Source: G965214625 sp965214625 | GTDB lineage: Bacteria; Pseudomonadota; Gammaproteobacteria; Arenicellales; Poriferihabitantaceae | NCBI GenBank assembly: GCA_965214625.1 | Contig: OZ243962.1 | Location: 1 to 64,000, forward strand | Reading direction: 5' to 3' | DNA length: 64,000 nt | Shown: in pieces, positions 1-8,988 of the stretch | Layout of the letters: every line of letters begins with the position of its first letter | How positions within the stretch are numbered: the stretch's first letter is position 1 | Position numbers and translations under genes: made by a program | The notes under the pieces: model-generated | What the model saw: only the letters and a program-made list of their open reading frames with translations | Told to the model about the DNA's origin: nothing | Database searches by the model: none

Positions 1-1
1 T

Positions 2-121
2 TTTATTGATGCACATTTGTTAGCCGCTAGCCTGATCACACCCGGTACTCTTTTGTGGACACGGGACAAGCGTTTGCGGACTATCGCCAACGAGCTTGGC
101 TGTGCTGACAGGACGGCATGA
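2..121 (+). CDS. PIN-domain (VapC-like) toxin, C-terminal fragment cut by the window edge
   Basis: An open frame enters from the left edge and stops at TGA 119-121, giving 39 residues. It contains DAHLLAAS followed by LWTRDKRL and a terminal alpha-helical stretch. This matches the end of VapC-type PIN ribonucleases, where the Asp of DAHL and the Asp of TRDKRL are late acidic residues of the metal-binding fold. VapC proteins cleave RNA and are paired with a small antitoxin normally encoded just upstream, which would lie outside the window. Seen: the motif and stop. Known: the family role. Inferred: that the rest of the gene and an antitoxin exist to the left. Confidence 0.6.
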   Translation, partial: FIDAHLLAASLITPGTLLWTRDKRLRTIANELGCADRTA

Positions 122-518
122 ATGCTTCAGAGAAAGTGTGGTCGGCCAATACTGGATCGTGCCTGCCAGAGAACCACTAGTCAATTAATTTAAAAAGAGG
201 CTCTCTTGTCAACCAAGTATGACCGCCTTCACTTGACATCTCGGCCACTGGAGAATCGAAAGGCGAAGATGATTGAACTATCCGCAAATCGCCAAAAGTA
301 CACTCCGATAATTTCTAATATGAAATGAGGTTGACAAGAGTTTTTTGAACTGATCAGGCGTATAATTCTTTCCTTTTGATTGCTTTGTTTGATCATTCCG
401 TTGGAATTGCAATGTCCGGATTGTGAGATTTGTTAAATCGCACTTCTTCGGACACCCTGCGGTACTGATCGTGTTATTTTGAAAGTTACAGTCATAGATT
501 GTTTCCCCAGGACAAGTT
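122..518. other. Gap with a 12-bp inverted repeat; no gene seen
   Basis: No convincing coding frame is present. CTCTTGTCAACC at 203-214 and GGTTGACAAGAG at 329-340 are exact reverse complements flanking 114 bases. A TATAAT lies at 361-366, but the perfect TTGACA at 331-336 is 24 bases upstream, too far for an ordinary sigma-70 promoter. The 150 bases before the transglycosylase start look like leader sequence. Confidence 0.4.
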
Positions 519-2840
519 TTGATAAGAAGAAACTGGAATACAAAATCACCCATCATTTTTCTGCTGGGCGTGATGATTTTCACCTTCCTGCCCGATGCCA
601 CGGTCAGGGGACATCATCTGTTGCCAAAACACGACTTGCAATGCAGTAATGATTTTCCGTGCCCAAAAGAAATCAAACGGCGGATCGATTTTTGGATACA
701 GGTGTTTAAGGGGTGGAGCCAGAAACAGGCCATTTTCCATGATCCGAATGTGCCCGAAAGGGTCTATGCGGTCGTTACGACCGGACACGGGTGTAGCAGC
801 AAGGTGCGAAGCAAAGTTAAAAAAGAGCGGAAACAGATAAGCAATGCACTGATTCGCGTTTCCAAAAAAGTGGCCAACAATCAGCCCATTACCGGAGATG
901 ACCGCCACTTGGGACAGTTGTTTGCCGGGGCCAGCGCAAAAACGATCCGCAGGGCTGCCAGGTCGATCCGCTGCCAAAGTGGTGTCAAAGAAAGTTATTT
1001 GGGCGGATTGCAGCGATTTCATCGTTATAGTGAGATGGTCGACAGGGAGCTTGAAAAAAACCGGCTGCCCCCCGACATTCGATATTTGCCGTTTGTCGAG
1101 TCATCGTATAATCCGGCGGCGTATTCCAAGGCGGGCGCCGCTGGAATGTGGCAGATCATGCCGCAAACCGCGAGGGTGCTGGGGCTTGAACTCAATGCAA
1201 CGATTGACGAAAGACTGGATCCGGAATCGGCCACTCGAGCGGCGGCGAAATACCTGGTCAACGCCCGAAAGACACTCACTAAAGTCGCTCGTTCGGTTGA
1301 CCCCTCTGTTTCCATCGAGCAAATCAATCCCTTTGTCATCACCTCCTACAACTATGGGGTAAGAGGGATGAGTCGGGCGATCAAGAAAGTCAAACCGGAC
1401 TACCTCAGTGTATTGGAAAAATATAAATCGCCGAGTTTCCAGGTCGCGGTAAAGAATTTTTATGCCAGTTTCCTTGCCGCGAAACATGTTGCGATTCACT
1501 CGGATGAATACTTCGGGGACGTTGCCAAAGCCCCGAAGCTGAACACACTGACGCTGGTACTGAAGCGCCCCACCTCCATCGATCGTATAAAAAAGGTGTT
1601 TGGCCTATCCGAAAGACAGTTAAAACCCCTGAATCGGGCCTTGACCCGATACGTCTGGAACGGCTGGCGATTGATACCGGAAGGGTATCGATTGAAGCTG
1701 CCGCCCGATAGCAATCGATGGCAGTCACAGGTCAAGGCGCTTCGTCGGTTGCCTGCCGAAAGGCGGGCATCGGGCGCCGAAAACTATGTTGTCAGGAAAG
1801 GGGATACCGCCTGTGGTATTGCCCGTGCACTACGGGTCAACTGCCGCCAACTGATTAACGCCAACCAGCTCGGTAAAAGGGCACTGATTCGAATTGGTCA
1901 GAAATTGGTTATCCCTCGCAAAGTGGTGACCGAAGGCTATACGGTGAAAAAGGGGGATACGGCTTGCGGGATTGCAAAAAGATATGGGGTGAAATGCCGT
2001 GACCTGATTGCAGTAAACCAGCTTGGCCGGAAGGCGATCATTGTCATCGGTCAGCAGCTGGCTATTCCCGGTGGAGCGCCTGGCGTCTCCGGGTCGACCC
2101 GATTGAACGCCGAGAATCTGTATGTCGTCAAAAAGGGCGATAGTGCATGTCGCATTGCGAAACGATTTGCCGTGAACTGTGCTCAATTGAGAACGTTGAA
2201 CCAATTGGATAAAGTCGCATTGATCTATCCGGGACAAAAATTGAAAATACCCGGCCATGTGTTGCCCGGGACAACACAGACGGCGGAACAGCTGGCTCAA
2301 CTCGATGCCACGATCAAGGAAGTCGATGAAAACCCGCAGCATGTTTCCAAAGAACATGTGGAGTTGCAAAACCTGCTCGATACACTTCCGGAGTTGAGTG
2401 TCTCGGCGAGCGGCAGTTCTGATAATCCGATCTATACCATACGGGTTGAACCCGATGAGACCGTGGGCCACTATGCCGACTGGCTGGGGTTGCGGTCGAC
2501 CCGGAAACTCAGGCGGATCAACAACCTGTCGTCCAGTTCCAGGCTGACGATTGGCAAAACCATCAAACTGCCGGCTGACGTGACCAGCAATTTCGAGAAA
2601 TTCGAGCAAAAGCGGATAGACTATCACCAGGTGCTCAGTGAATCTCTCAAGGAACACTATTCGTTGGTCGGACTGGAAAGATACGCAATCAAAAGAGGGG
2701 ATTCAATCTGGTCGCTGTCGACTCAACATGGTTTTCCCGTCTGGTTGCTCTACCGTCTGAACCCAACATTGAAAAACACCACCTTGTCTGTCGGCCAACC
2801 GATCATTCTCCCCAAGATGGAAAGTAAAACATCTTCTTGA
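519..2840 (+). CDS. Secreted lytic transglycosylase with LysM repeats (MltD-like)
   Basis: The protein has 773 residues and begins with a basic stretch plus hydrophobic core (about residues 10-25), an export signal. The start is TTG 519, chosen because AGGA lies at 508-511 and only this start yields a full signal peptide. An SLT (family 1) catalytic domain covers about residues 165-300; its catalytic Glu is E194 in FVESSYNP, followed by AAGMWQIMPQ. LysM peptidoglycan-binding repeats follow at about 423-466, 474-517 and 535-578, with divergent ones near 640-690 and 722-765. It should cleave glycan strands in the periplasm, producing 1,6-anhydromuropeptides. It is longer than typical MltD (about 450 residues). 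The three central LysM units each carry two cysteines in the same places, which the two outer ones lack. Confidence 0.9.
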   Translation: MIRRNWNTKSPIIFLLGVMIFTFLPDATVRGHHLLPKHDLQCSNDFPCPKEIKRRIDFWIQVFKGWSQKQAIFHDPNVPERVYAVVTTGHGCSSKVRSKVKKERKQISNALIRVSKKVANNQPITGDDRHLGQLFAGASAKTIRRAARSIRCQSGVKESYLGGLQRFHRYSEMVDRELEKNRLPPDIRYLPFVESSYNPAAYSKAGAAGMWQIMPQTARVLGLELNATIDERLDPESATRAAAKYLVNARKTLTKVARSVDPSVSIEQINPFVITSYNYGVRGMSRAIKKVKPDYLSVLEKYKSPSFQVAVKNFYASFLAAKHVAIHSDEYFGDVAKAPKLNTLTLVLKRPTSIDRIKKVFGLSERQLKPLNRALTRYVWNGWRLIPEGYRLKLPPDSNRWQSQVKALRRLPAERRASGAENYVVRKGDTACGIARALRVNCRQLINANQLGKRALIRIGQKLVIPRKVVTEGYTVKKGDTACGIAKRYGVKCRDLIAVNQLGRKAIIVIGQQLAIPGGAPGVSGSTRLNAENLYVVKKGDSACRIAKRFAVNCAQLRTLNQLDKVALIYPGQKLKIPGHVLPGTTQTAEQLAQLDATIKEVDENPQHVSKEHVELQNLLDTLPELSVSASGSSDNPIYTIRVEPDETVGHYADWLGLRSTRKLRRINNLSSSSRLTIGKTIKLPADVTSNFEKFEQKRIDYHQVLSESLKEHYSLVGLERYAIKRGDSIWSLSTQHGFPVWLLYRLNPTLKNTTLSVGQPIILPKMESKTSS

Positions 2841-2923
2841 ACGAGAGGATGATATCAGGCCGGGCAGGGTTTGATGCACGAGACTGGAGGCATTGTCCCG
2901 GCAGGATGATCGGGGATAGAGCG

Positions 2924-4039
2924 CTATTTCTGATGGCGTTGCGCCAGAGCCTTACGTTGTAAATAGGCCTCTCTGGCGATGGCAATATCCTCCAGAAAAT
3001 ACGGTAATTCATCCAACGTCAGGGCTTGTGGCCCATCGACCAGGGCAGTAGGCGGATTGGGGTGAAAATCGACCAGTACCATATTCGCTCCCGCGATGAT
3101 GCCCTGGGCCGTGACATGGCTTAAATCGAGGATATTTTCCGGGGAACGTTCCCGAATTCCGACCGAGTGGGACGGGTCGATGCACACCGGCATATGCGTC
3201 ATTCGCTTGACCACTGGCACATGGCTGAAATCGACAAAATTCCGATGCGGGTCCCCCATGTTGGTTTTCATCCCACGCAGGCAGAATATCACTTTGCGGT
3301 TTCCTTCGCTGGCGAGGTACTCCGCCGCATTCAACGATTCTTCCAGCGTGATGCCAAAGCCCCGTTTCAATAAAACAGGATGATTGTCCTGCCGGCCACA
3401 CGCTTTTAGCAATTCAAAATTTTGTGTATTGCGGGTTCCAACCTGCAGCATGACCCCGGTCGGATGACCGGTCTCTTCCAGGGCTTGATTGATCTCATCA
3501 ATATGCGCATCATGGGTGATTTCCATTGCAATCACCTTGATGTGATACTTGCCGGCCAGTTCGAATACCCAAGGCAGGCAGGATTGTCCATGGCCTTGAA
3601 ATGAATAAGGATTGGTACGTGGTTTATAGGCACCCATCCGGGTGCATTCCAGCCCGGCCGATGCGACGGCCTGCATCATTTTCTCAACATGCTGTGGCGT
3701 ATCGACCGCACAAAGACCGGCAAATATGTTCAGATTGTCCTGATTGAACGGGATGCCATTGTAGTTGAACCCGTAGGATCGGGAGTCACCGAGATGACGC
3801 CCCAATACCGCATAGCCTCTTGAAACCTTGACAACCCGTTCAACGCCCCTGAACTGCGCAATCTCCTCGCGGTCCAGCGTCGAGGTGTCCCCCACCAGAT
3901 AGATCTCGGTCAGGGTCTGTTGGCTACCAATAACCTGATGAATTTTAGGGGTGATGCCCGGCTTGTTATCAAGATAGGCAAGGATTTTTTTTGTCTGCGG
4001 GGAGTCGGTATCAAATTCGGGGTCTAGAATAACGATCAT
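2924..4039 (-). CDS. aroF: 3-deoxy-7-phosphoheptulonate (DAHP) synthase, AroF/Thermotoga-type
   Basis: The 371-residue enzyme would condense phosphoenolpyruvate and erythrose 4-phosphate, the first step of aromatic amino acid synthesis. Residues 1-80 form the ferredoxin-like regulatory domain of the Thermotoga maritima type. The barrel follows, with metal ligand C110 in AGLCAVD, substrate-binding K139 in KPRTNPYSFQG, LLKRGFG, and DPSHSVG near residue 290. The late motif reads VDFHPNP where family members usually have VEVHP, so a metal-binding Glu appears replaced by Asp. The start ATG 4039 has AGGA eight bases upstream. It follows the sulfurtransferase gene by 33 bases, with a perfect palindrome between them. 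Divergence at the ligand leaves some doubt about exact activity. Confidence 0.85.
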   Translation of the reverse strand: MIVILDPEFDTDSPQTKKILAYLDNKPGITPKIHQVIGSQQTLTEIYLVGDTSTLDREEIAQFRGVERVVKVSRGYAVLGRHLGDSRSYGFNYNGIPFNQDNLNIFAGLCAVDTPQHVEKMMQAVASAGLECTRMGAYKPRTNPYSFQGHGQSCLPWVFELAGKYHIKVIAMEITHDAHIDEINQALEETGHPTGVMLQVGTRNTQNFELLKACGRQDNHPVLLKRGFGITLEESLNAAEYLASEGNRKVIFCLRGMKTNMGDPHRNFVDFSHVPVVKRMTHMPVCIDPSHSVGIRERSPENILDLSHVTAQGIIAGANMVLVDFHPNPPTALVDGPQALTLDELPYFLEDIAIAREAYLQRKALAQRHQK

Positions 4040-4047
4040 GAGTCATG

Positions 4048-4062
4048 TCCTGTCTGACAGGA
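4048..4062 (-). promoter_or_regulatory. Palindrome covering the Shine-Dalgarno site of the DAHP synthase gene
   Basis: TCCTGTC and GACAGGA are perfect seven-base arms around one central base. On the transcript the AGGA that should serve as ribosome-binding site for the start at 4039 lies in the second arm, so a hairpin of five pairs with a five-base loop could hide it. It could equally be a protein-binding site or chance. Confidence 0.35.
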
Positions 4063-4072
4063 GGGTCGAAAG

Positions 4073-4933
4073 TCAAGCGGGTATGCCGGAATCCACCCCG
4101 ATTTCGATGGGTAATCCGGGAGTATTGCCCCACTCCGACCAAGAACCATCGTAAGCGCGTATCTTATCAAATCCCAGTGATTTGAGCATGACATATGAGT
4201 GAGAGGACCGTTGATGGGTTTGACAGTGTACGATGATTTCCTTATCAGGATGGATATTTCTCTGACGAAGCAGTGCCTTTAATGTCGCGGGCGACTTGAG
4301 TCGTCGGGCATTATGCTGGTCGATGGTTTCCAGCCAGTCAAGATTGACCGCACCGGGAATATGTCCCTTTCTTCGGGACGGGGACTTCAAACCGGCATAT
4401 TCCTGCGGGCTTCGGGCATCAAGGATCATGACACGGTCGTCTTCAAGGGTCGACAGGATATAGGGGATATCGGCCGAGGCATTGGTCAATGCCGATACCC
4501 GGTAGGATGAGGGAGCAGGATGGTTCGCTTCCATCTGCAGCAGGCCCCCGGTTGTCAGCCAGGCTCTCAACCCTCCGTTCAATAGTGCCCAGTGCCGGTG
4601 ACCCACCATATCCAGCGTCCACAACAGCCGGCAGGCTTTTGCATTGTTTTCATGATCATAGGCTACCACGGTTTTGTTCTTTTCAAGACCGATGCGGGAA
4701 AGTGTTCGGGATAGGCGAATTTTGGAAGGCAGTTTTCCGGTGGCGGGCGCAATCCCGCCGACCAGTTCATCGTAGTGGCATTGGATTGCGCCTGGAAGGT
4801 GCCCCTTGTGATATGCTTCCTGGCTCCCGACATCCACCAGAATCAAATCGTCCCGCTGTATTCGTCGGCTCAATGAATGGGGTTCGATCAGGTAGGGCGA
4901 CAGGGTATCGGGCATAAACGGGGTTTCTTGCAT
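4073..4933 (-). CDS. Sulfurtransferase with two rhodanese domains
   Basis: The 286-residue protein has tandem rhodanese folds: an inactive N-terminal one (about residues 15-135) and a catalytic C-terminal one (about 155-280). The active-site loop reads HCQTHQRSS, whose Cys would carry the persulfide, and is followed by the conserved YDGSWSEWGN near the end. Enzymes of this form move sulfur from thiosulfate or 3-mercaptopyruvate to a thiol or cyanide acceptor; the loop does not settle which donor is used. Two in-frame ATGs (4933 and 4915) are possible and neither has a clear ribosome-binding site. It is probably co-transcribed with the DAHP synthase gene and diverges from truD. Confidence 0.88.
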   Translation of the reverse strand: MQETPFMPDTLSPYLIEPHSLSRRIQRDDLILVDVGSQEAYHKGHLPGAIQCHYDELVGGIAPATGKLPSKIRLSRTLSRIGLEKNKTVVAYDHENNAKACRLLWTLDMVGHRHWALLNGGLRAWLTTGGLLQMEANHPAPSSYRVSALTNASADIPYILSTLEDDRVMILDARSPQEYAGLKSPSRRKGHIPGAVNLDWLETIDQHNARRLKSPATLKALLRQRNIHPDKEIIVHCQTHQRSSHSYVMLKSLGFDKIRAYDGSWSEWGNTPGLPIEIGVDSGIPA

Positions 4934-4974
4934 CGCAAAGAGGGCATAGTATACCGTCGGAGTGCTTGTCCATC

Positions 4975-6033
4975 ATGAAAAATCTCACTCAGACTCAGAT
5001 CAAGGAACTCGTGGAACAATTGCCTCGCGCACATGTTCCGTGTGCACTGCATGGTTGCATCCGCAGTCAGCCTGAAGATTTCAAGGTGGATGAGTGTCTC
5101 CACTTTGACCCATCGGGATACGGTGACCATCTCTGGCTTTATGTCGTGAAGTCCAATCTCAATACGCAAACGGTGGTCCAGCGGATTGCCGATATTTTCA
5201 CGCTTGATCGACGTGATATCGGGGTCAGTGGATTAAAGGACAAAATGGCGTTAACCGGTCAATGGATCAGTGTGCCACGGTCCCGGATTGGCGATTGTGC
5301 CCGATGGGAGCAGTTCCGAATTGGCCGCCATGGTTTCGAAATCACGCAGACGGCCATTCATCATCGAAAGCTTAAGACAGGGACACACCGATCCAATCGG
5401 TTCCAGATCGTGATTCGACAGTGTGTGGGTAAGATTGCGGTGTTTGATCGACGATTGGAAGAGATGGTCAGGGTCGGTGTACCCAATTATTTTGGGCCAC
5501 AACGATTCGGGAAAAATGCCCGGAATCTGCGCAGCGCCGAACAGTATTTCAGCGGGCAATTGCCCCGGCCTGACCGCCATTTGAAAGGTCTGTTGATTTC
5601 CTCAGCCAGATCCTGGTTGTTCAATCGGGTTCTGTCAAACAGGGTCCGTGATCAAAACTGGAATCAGGCAGTTGATGGAGACGCGATCCAGTTTGACAGC
5701 ACCCGGAGTTATTTTATTTATGACGGCATGGACCGCGACGTTACTGATAGAATAGATCGTCAGGTCTGTCATCCGACGGGCCCCTTGTGGGGGAGCGATA
5801 CGCTACCGACGGTACGGGATGCCTTGTGCCTCGAGCAACAATGTGTCGCACCCGAGACAACCTTTGTACAGGGACTGGAATCCGAAAAAATGAAACATCA
5901 GCGCCGGGCACTGAGACTTGCTTTATCGACACTCAAATGGCGATGGCGCAACGACAATACCCTGGCGTTGAATTTCACTTTGCCCAAAGGGAGCTACGCC
6001 ACGGCGGTGCTCAGAGAACTCATTCATTGCTAA
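4975..6033 (+). CDS. truD: tRNA pseudouridine(13) synthase TruD
   Basis: TruD converts uridine 13 of certain tRNAs (tRNA-Glu in E. coli) to pseudouridine. From ATG 4975 the protein has 352 residues; a TTG at 4966 would add three. The signature GVSGLKDKMALTGQW contains the predicted catalytic Asp (D89), preceded by KVDECLHFDPSGYGDHLWL, which corresponds to the conserved early part of the family. NYFGPQRFGKNARNL, typical of TruD, is near residue 165. GGAG at 4959-4962 could serve either start. pyrF begins nine bases after the stop, so the two are probably co-transcribed. Confidence 0.93.
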   Translation: MKNLTQTQIKELVEQLPRAHVPCALHGCIRSQPEDFKVDECLHFDPSGYGDHLWLYVVKSNLNTQTVVQRIADIFTLDRRDIGVSGLKDKMALTGQWISVPRSRIGDCARWEQFRIGRHGFEITQTAIHHRKLKTGTHRSNRFQIVIRQCVGKIAVFDRRLEEMVRVGVPNYFGPQRFGKNARNLRSAEQYFSGQLPRPDRHLKGLLISSARSWLFNRVLSNRVRDQNWNQAVDGDAIQFDSTRSYFIYDGMDRDVTDRIDRQVCHPTGPLWGSDTLPTVRDALCLEQQCVAPETTFVQGLESEKMKHQRRALRLALSTLKWRWRNDNTLALNFTLPKGSYATAVLRELIHC

Positions 6034-6042
6034 CTTGTTCAA

Positions 6043-6888
6043 ATGACCGATTTCATGTCGAGTTTCTTGCAGAAATTACAAAATAGCTGGCGCAGACAAC
6101 ACTCGTTGTTATGTGTCGGACTGGACCCGAATATCACGAAAATTCCCACCAAACTGAGACAAGACGTTGATGCCCTGTTCCGGTTTAACCGTGAAATTAT
6201 TGATGCGACAGCGCATCTGGTTTGTGCCTTCAAACCGCAAATTGCCTACTATTCTGCGGTCGCAGCCGAAAACCAGTTGGAAAAGACGATCCACTACATT
6301 CAGACGCATTATCCGCAGATCCCGGTCATTCTGGATGCCAAGCGGGGAGATATCGGGGTAACGGCCGCGATGTATGCCAAGGAGGCCTTTGAGCGATATC
6401 AGGCGGATGCCGTCACGGTGAATCCTTATATGGGAGGAGAAACCCTGGAACCGTTTCTGCAGTATCGGGACAAGGGCGTGATTGTCCTTTGCAGGACATC
6501 CAACGCAGGCAGCGGTGAATTCCAGTCGTTGATCACCGACGGGCGTCCGCTTTCACATCACGTTGCCATGCGGGCGGCCACACAGTGGAATGGTTATAAC
6601 AATATTGCGCTGGTGGTCGGTGCGACCTATCCTTCGGAAGTCGGCGCCATTCGTCGGATTGTTGACGAGATGCCGTTGCTCATCCCGGGCATCGGAACAC
6701 AAGGCGGCAACCTGAAAGCCATTCTCGAGCAAGGGCTGACAAAGACGGGTGACGGCCTGGTCATCAATGTATCGCGCGCAATCATTCATGCCAGTGATCG
6801 GGCGGATTTTGCAGAAAAAGCGGCCCGCGAGGCCGGCCGACTGTCAAAATTGATCAACGATTATCGAAACGGATCGACGGCATCTTGA
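6043..6888 (+). CDS. pyrF: Orotidine 5'-phosphate decarboxylase
   Basis: This 281-residue enzyme makes UMP from OMP, the last step of de novo pyrimidine synthesis. The catalytic segment DAKRGDIG holds K100 and D103 (with D98), and the TVNPYMGGETLEPF region matches the longer (type 2) PyrF class, as does the overall length; the short enterobacterial form is about 240 residues. IPGIGTQGGNL near residue 210 is the phosphate-binding loop. The ATG at 6043 has no strong ribosome-binding site; ATG 6055 is an alternative. It follows truD and converges with the MetF-like gene. Confidence 0.94.
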   Translation: MTDFMSSFLQKLQNSWRRQHSLLCVGLDPNITKIPTKLRQDVDALFRFNREIIDATAHLVCAFKPQIAYYSAVAAENQLEKTIHYIQTHYPQIPVILDAKRGDIGVTAAMYAKEAFERYQADAVTVNPYMGGETLEPFLQYRDKGVIVLCRTSNAGSGEFQSLITDGRPLSHHVAMRAATQWNGYNNIALVVGATYPSEVGAIRRIVDEMPLLIPGIGTQGGNLKAILEQGLTKTGDGLVINVSRAIIHASDRADFAEKAAREAGRLSKLINDYRNGSTAS

Positions 6889-6939
6889 ACCATACGGGAT
6901 GGCCGCTTGTCGGCACGAAATCGGCGATGACCGGGGCGG

Positions 6940-7836
6940 TCAGTCAATATCAACCTTGAACCCGCCCTTGTCATTGAGAACAAACCGGCCATCGTGTACC
7001 GCATGACTCCATTGTGCACTTCGTCTTAATCCTCCCAACGGATACATGTGCACGCCGGTAATGCCGCAATGCGGATCGGTCGCCCGATATTGCCCCAGTT
7101 GATAAACCAGTTGATCGGGGGTATTGACGGTCATCAGCTTGGTAATGTTTTTTGCCTGTTTCGTGAGGACTTTCATCGAGGACCCGATACCACAGGCCTT
7201 GGCATGCATGAGCAAGGTTTTCAGTGTGGCCAGCCCGGGAATACCGATGTGAATAGGCAGTCGATTGCCTTCCATTTGTATCATTTTGTCCCAGCGGATG
7301 ATTGGCGTCGCCTCGAATGCAAACTGGGTGACCACATACAAGGCCGCATCGGTCTGCTCTTTGAAACTGTTTTTCCATTTCAACGCCTTCATGATGGATG
7401 CGTCCGACATGTCGGGACTGCCTTCCGGATGCCCGGCCACCGCGATTTTTTGTATGCCGTATTTGTCAAACAGGCCGGTTGCGAGCAATTGGGTCGAATC
7501 GGTAAATTCACCCACCGGCTTGTCAACTGCCCCCGCGATGCATAATACCCGATCAACCCCCGCCTCATTGACGGCCTGGGCGAGATGGCTTTCAAAGGTG
7601 TTTTTGTTCTTGATGCTGCGGGCCGCAAAATGGGGAATGGGAATGAATCCCTCATCGCGCAATCGTTTTGCCACCGCGACCGTCGATTGAAAATCGGACC
7701 CGGGCAAAAAAGTGATATAGACCGATGTGCCTTTTCTCAGATAGTCGCGAAAGTCGCTGATCTTGGCTGCCGAGCCGGGTGTTGTTTCAGCACTGAATCC
7801 GTCAAATAGTGTTTGAATCGACCGTTTGATGTCCAT
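6940..7836 (-). CDS. MetF-like methylenetetrahydrofolate reductase
   Basis: The 298-residue protein is a (beta/alpha)8 barrel of the MTHFR family, about the length of bacterial MetF. Visible landmarks are FIPIPHFAARS (residues about 65-75), RVLCIAGA, a glycine-rich IAVAGHPEGSPD, VVTQFAFE and a C-terminal GVHMYPLGG. MetF reduces 5,10-methylene-THF to 5-methyl-THF using FAD; relatives in marine bacteria run in the oxidative direction during demethylation of DMSP or glycine betaine. The gene is alone on its strand here, not beside methionine synthase. Because the window also encodes an FAD/GcvT demethylase, a role in methyl oxidation is a fair alternative to methionine synthesis. Confidence 0.82.
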   Translation of the reverse strand: MDIKRSIQTLFDGFSAETTPGSAAKISDFRDYLRKGTSVYITFLPGSDFQSTVAVAKRLRDEGFIPIPHFAARSIKNKNTFESHLAQAVNEAGVDRVLCIAGAVDKPVGEFTDSTQLLATGLFDKYGIQKIAVAGHPEGSPDMSDASIMKALKWKNSFKEQTDAALYVVTQFAFEATPIIRWDKMIQMEGNRLPIHIGIPGLATLKTLLMHAKACGIGSSMKVLTKQAKNITKLMTVNTPDQLVYQLGQYRATDPHCGITGVHMYPLGGLRRSAQWSHAVHDGRFVLNDKGGFKVDID

Positions 7837-8255
7837 TTTGCGCGTATGATTTTCTCAGTTGTGGATATGCGCGGATTGTGCCCCCGAAAAACAACCAAAA
7901 CTTGTCTAAACGCGCCCCAAGGTTATTTAAAATGTTGTGTCCGCCAAGGAACCCCCTGCGTTTCCAACAGGTACTCAGTATGACAAATCCGGTTCAGAAT
8001 TGATATGCGAAAGCGTCTTGGTTTCAGACGGTCTGTGCAAGCGGCAAAAGCGTGATGGGACGGACCCACTTATGCCGACCGCTCCCTGGAAGGAAAGCCG
8101 CCGATCCACCATGCGTCATCCCGGTTCGGTTGTCACGAAACCGCCAGCCACTCGACGATCGGTGAGTTTGCATCACCAGCCACCGGATTTTGCGCTAGAA
8201 TCGGCTTCACAGGCATCCATCGACTCAGGTCAAGAGATTTCAATGAAGCAGATGA
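7837..8255. other. Intergenic region, no supported gene
   Basis: An open frame from GTG 7937 to 8266 (109 residues) overlaps the nitroreductase start. It resembles no family I know, is rich in Ser, Pro and Arg, and has no clear ribosome-binding site. The region probably carries the divergent promoters of the MetF-like and nitroreductase genes, but I saw no clear -35/-10 pair. Confidence 0.4.
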
Positions 8256-8930
8256 ATGAGACGTAATATGACAGCGAAAAGCAAGGCAGACATCCTTGAT
8301 ATTGACCGCATCATCAAGACGAGACGGACAGCCAAATGCCTCTCGGATACGCCGTTGGCGGCAGACCTGGATCGCAGCGTGGTCGAAGAAATTATTGATT
8401 GCGCCGGATGGGGGCCGGTACATCTTACCGCTTCCAGGGTGCATCGCGAAAACAGAGTCTTGAATTCCTGGTTTCCATGGCGATATTATGTGCTGGATTG
8501 TGCCGTCTGCCACAGTCTGAGAGAAATTCTGATCAGTCAGGGAGACCAGACCAAAATACCGCAAATGCTGGCGGCAGCAAGTGCATTGATACAGGTGACC
8601 TGGTTGCCGGATCCGTTGCAAAATACGGATGATGGGCAGCTGTATGCGCCCACACTGGATAACATGGAACATATTGCGGCGAGCGCGGCGGCGGTACAGA
8701 ACATGTTGTTGGCGGCGACCGCACGGGATATCCCGTCTTATTGGTCCAGCGGCGGTGTGTTGCGCAGTGCGGAAATCTTTTCCTGGCTGGATATTCCCGA
8801 GACTGAAATACTGTTAGGGTCGATATTTCTTTTTTCCAAACCGACGGCGGATACGACCGTGGTGCCGGGTAAATTGCGTACGAAACGGGGCGTTACCCGG
8901 GAATGGGTCAGGTGGGTCCGATTATATTAA
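8256..8930 (+). CDS. Nitroreductase-family flavoprotein
   Basis: The 224-residue protein fits the FMN-dependent nitroreductase fold. It starts with IIKTRRTAKCLSDTPL, equivalent to the RRS-R phosphate-binding segment of the family, and has EEIIDCAGWGPV where most members read A-AP. A later IAASAAAVQNMLLAATARDI and YWSSGGVL match the FMN- and substrate-contact region. Members reduce nitro groups, quinones or flavins, or dehydrogenate unusual substrates; the substrate cannot be told. ATG 8256 and ATG 8268 are both possible starts. It precedes the FMN hydroxyacid dehydrogenase gene on the same strand with a 58-base gap. Confidence 0.8.
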   Translation: MRRNMTAKSKADILDIDRIIKTRRTAKCLSDTPLAADLDRSVVEEIIDCAGWGPVHLTASRVHRENRVLNSWFPWRYYVLDCAVCHSLREILISQGDQTKIPQMLAAASALIQVTWLPDPLQNTDDGQLYAPTLDNMEHIAASAAAVQNMLLAATARDIPSYWSSGGVLRSAEIFSWLDIPETEILLGSIFLFSKPTADTTVVPGKLRTKRGVTREWVRWVRLY

Positions 8931-8988
8931 TCGGGATACCGATTCTCGCCGAAGGACCGAGTCACTCGGTTATACGCCATACTCTTTT

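Noticed and set aside
331..366. TTGACA and TATAAT upstream of the lytic transglycosylase
   Set aside because: The elements are 24 bases apart, too far for an ordinary sigma-70 promoter.
7937..8266. 109-residue plus-strand frame before the nitroreductase
   Set aside because: No ribosome-binding site, no recognisable family and overlap with the real gene start.
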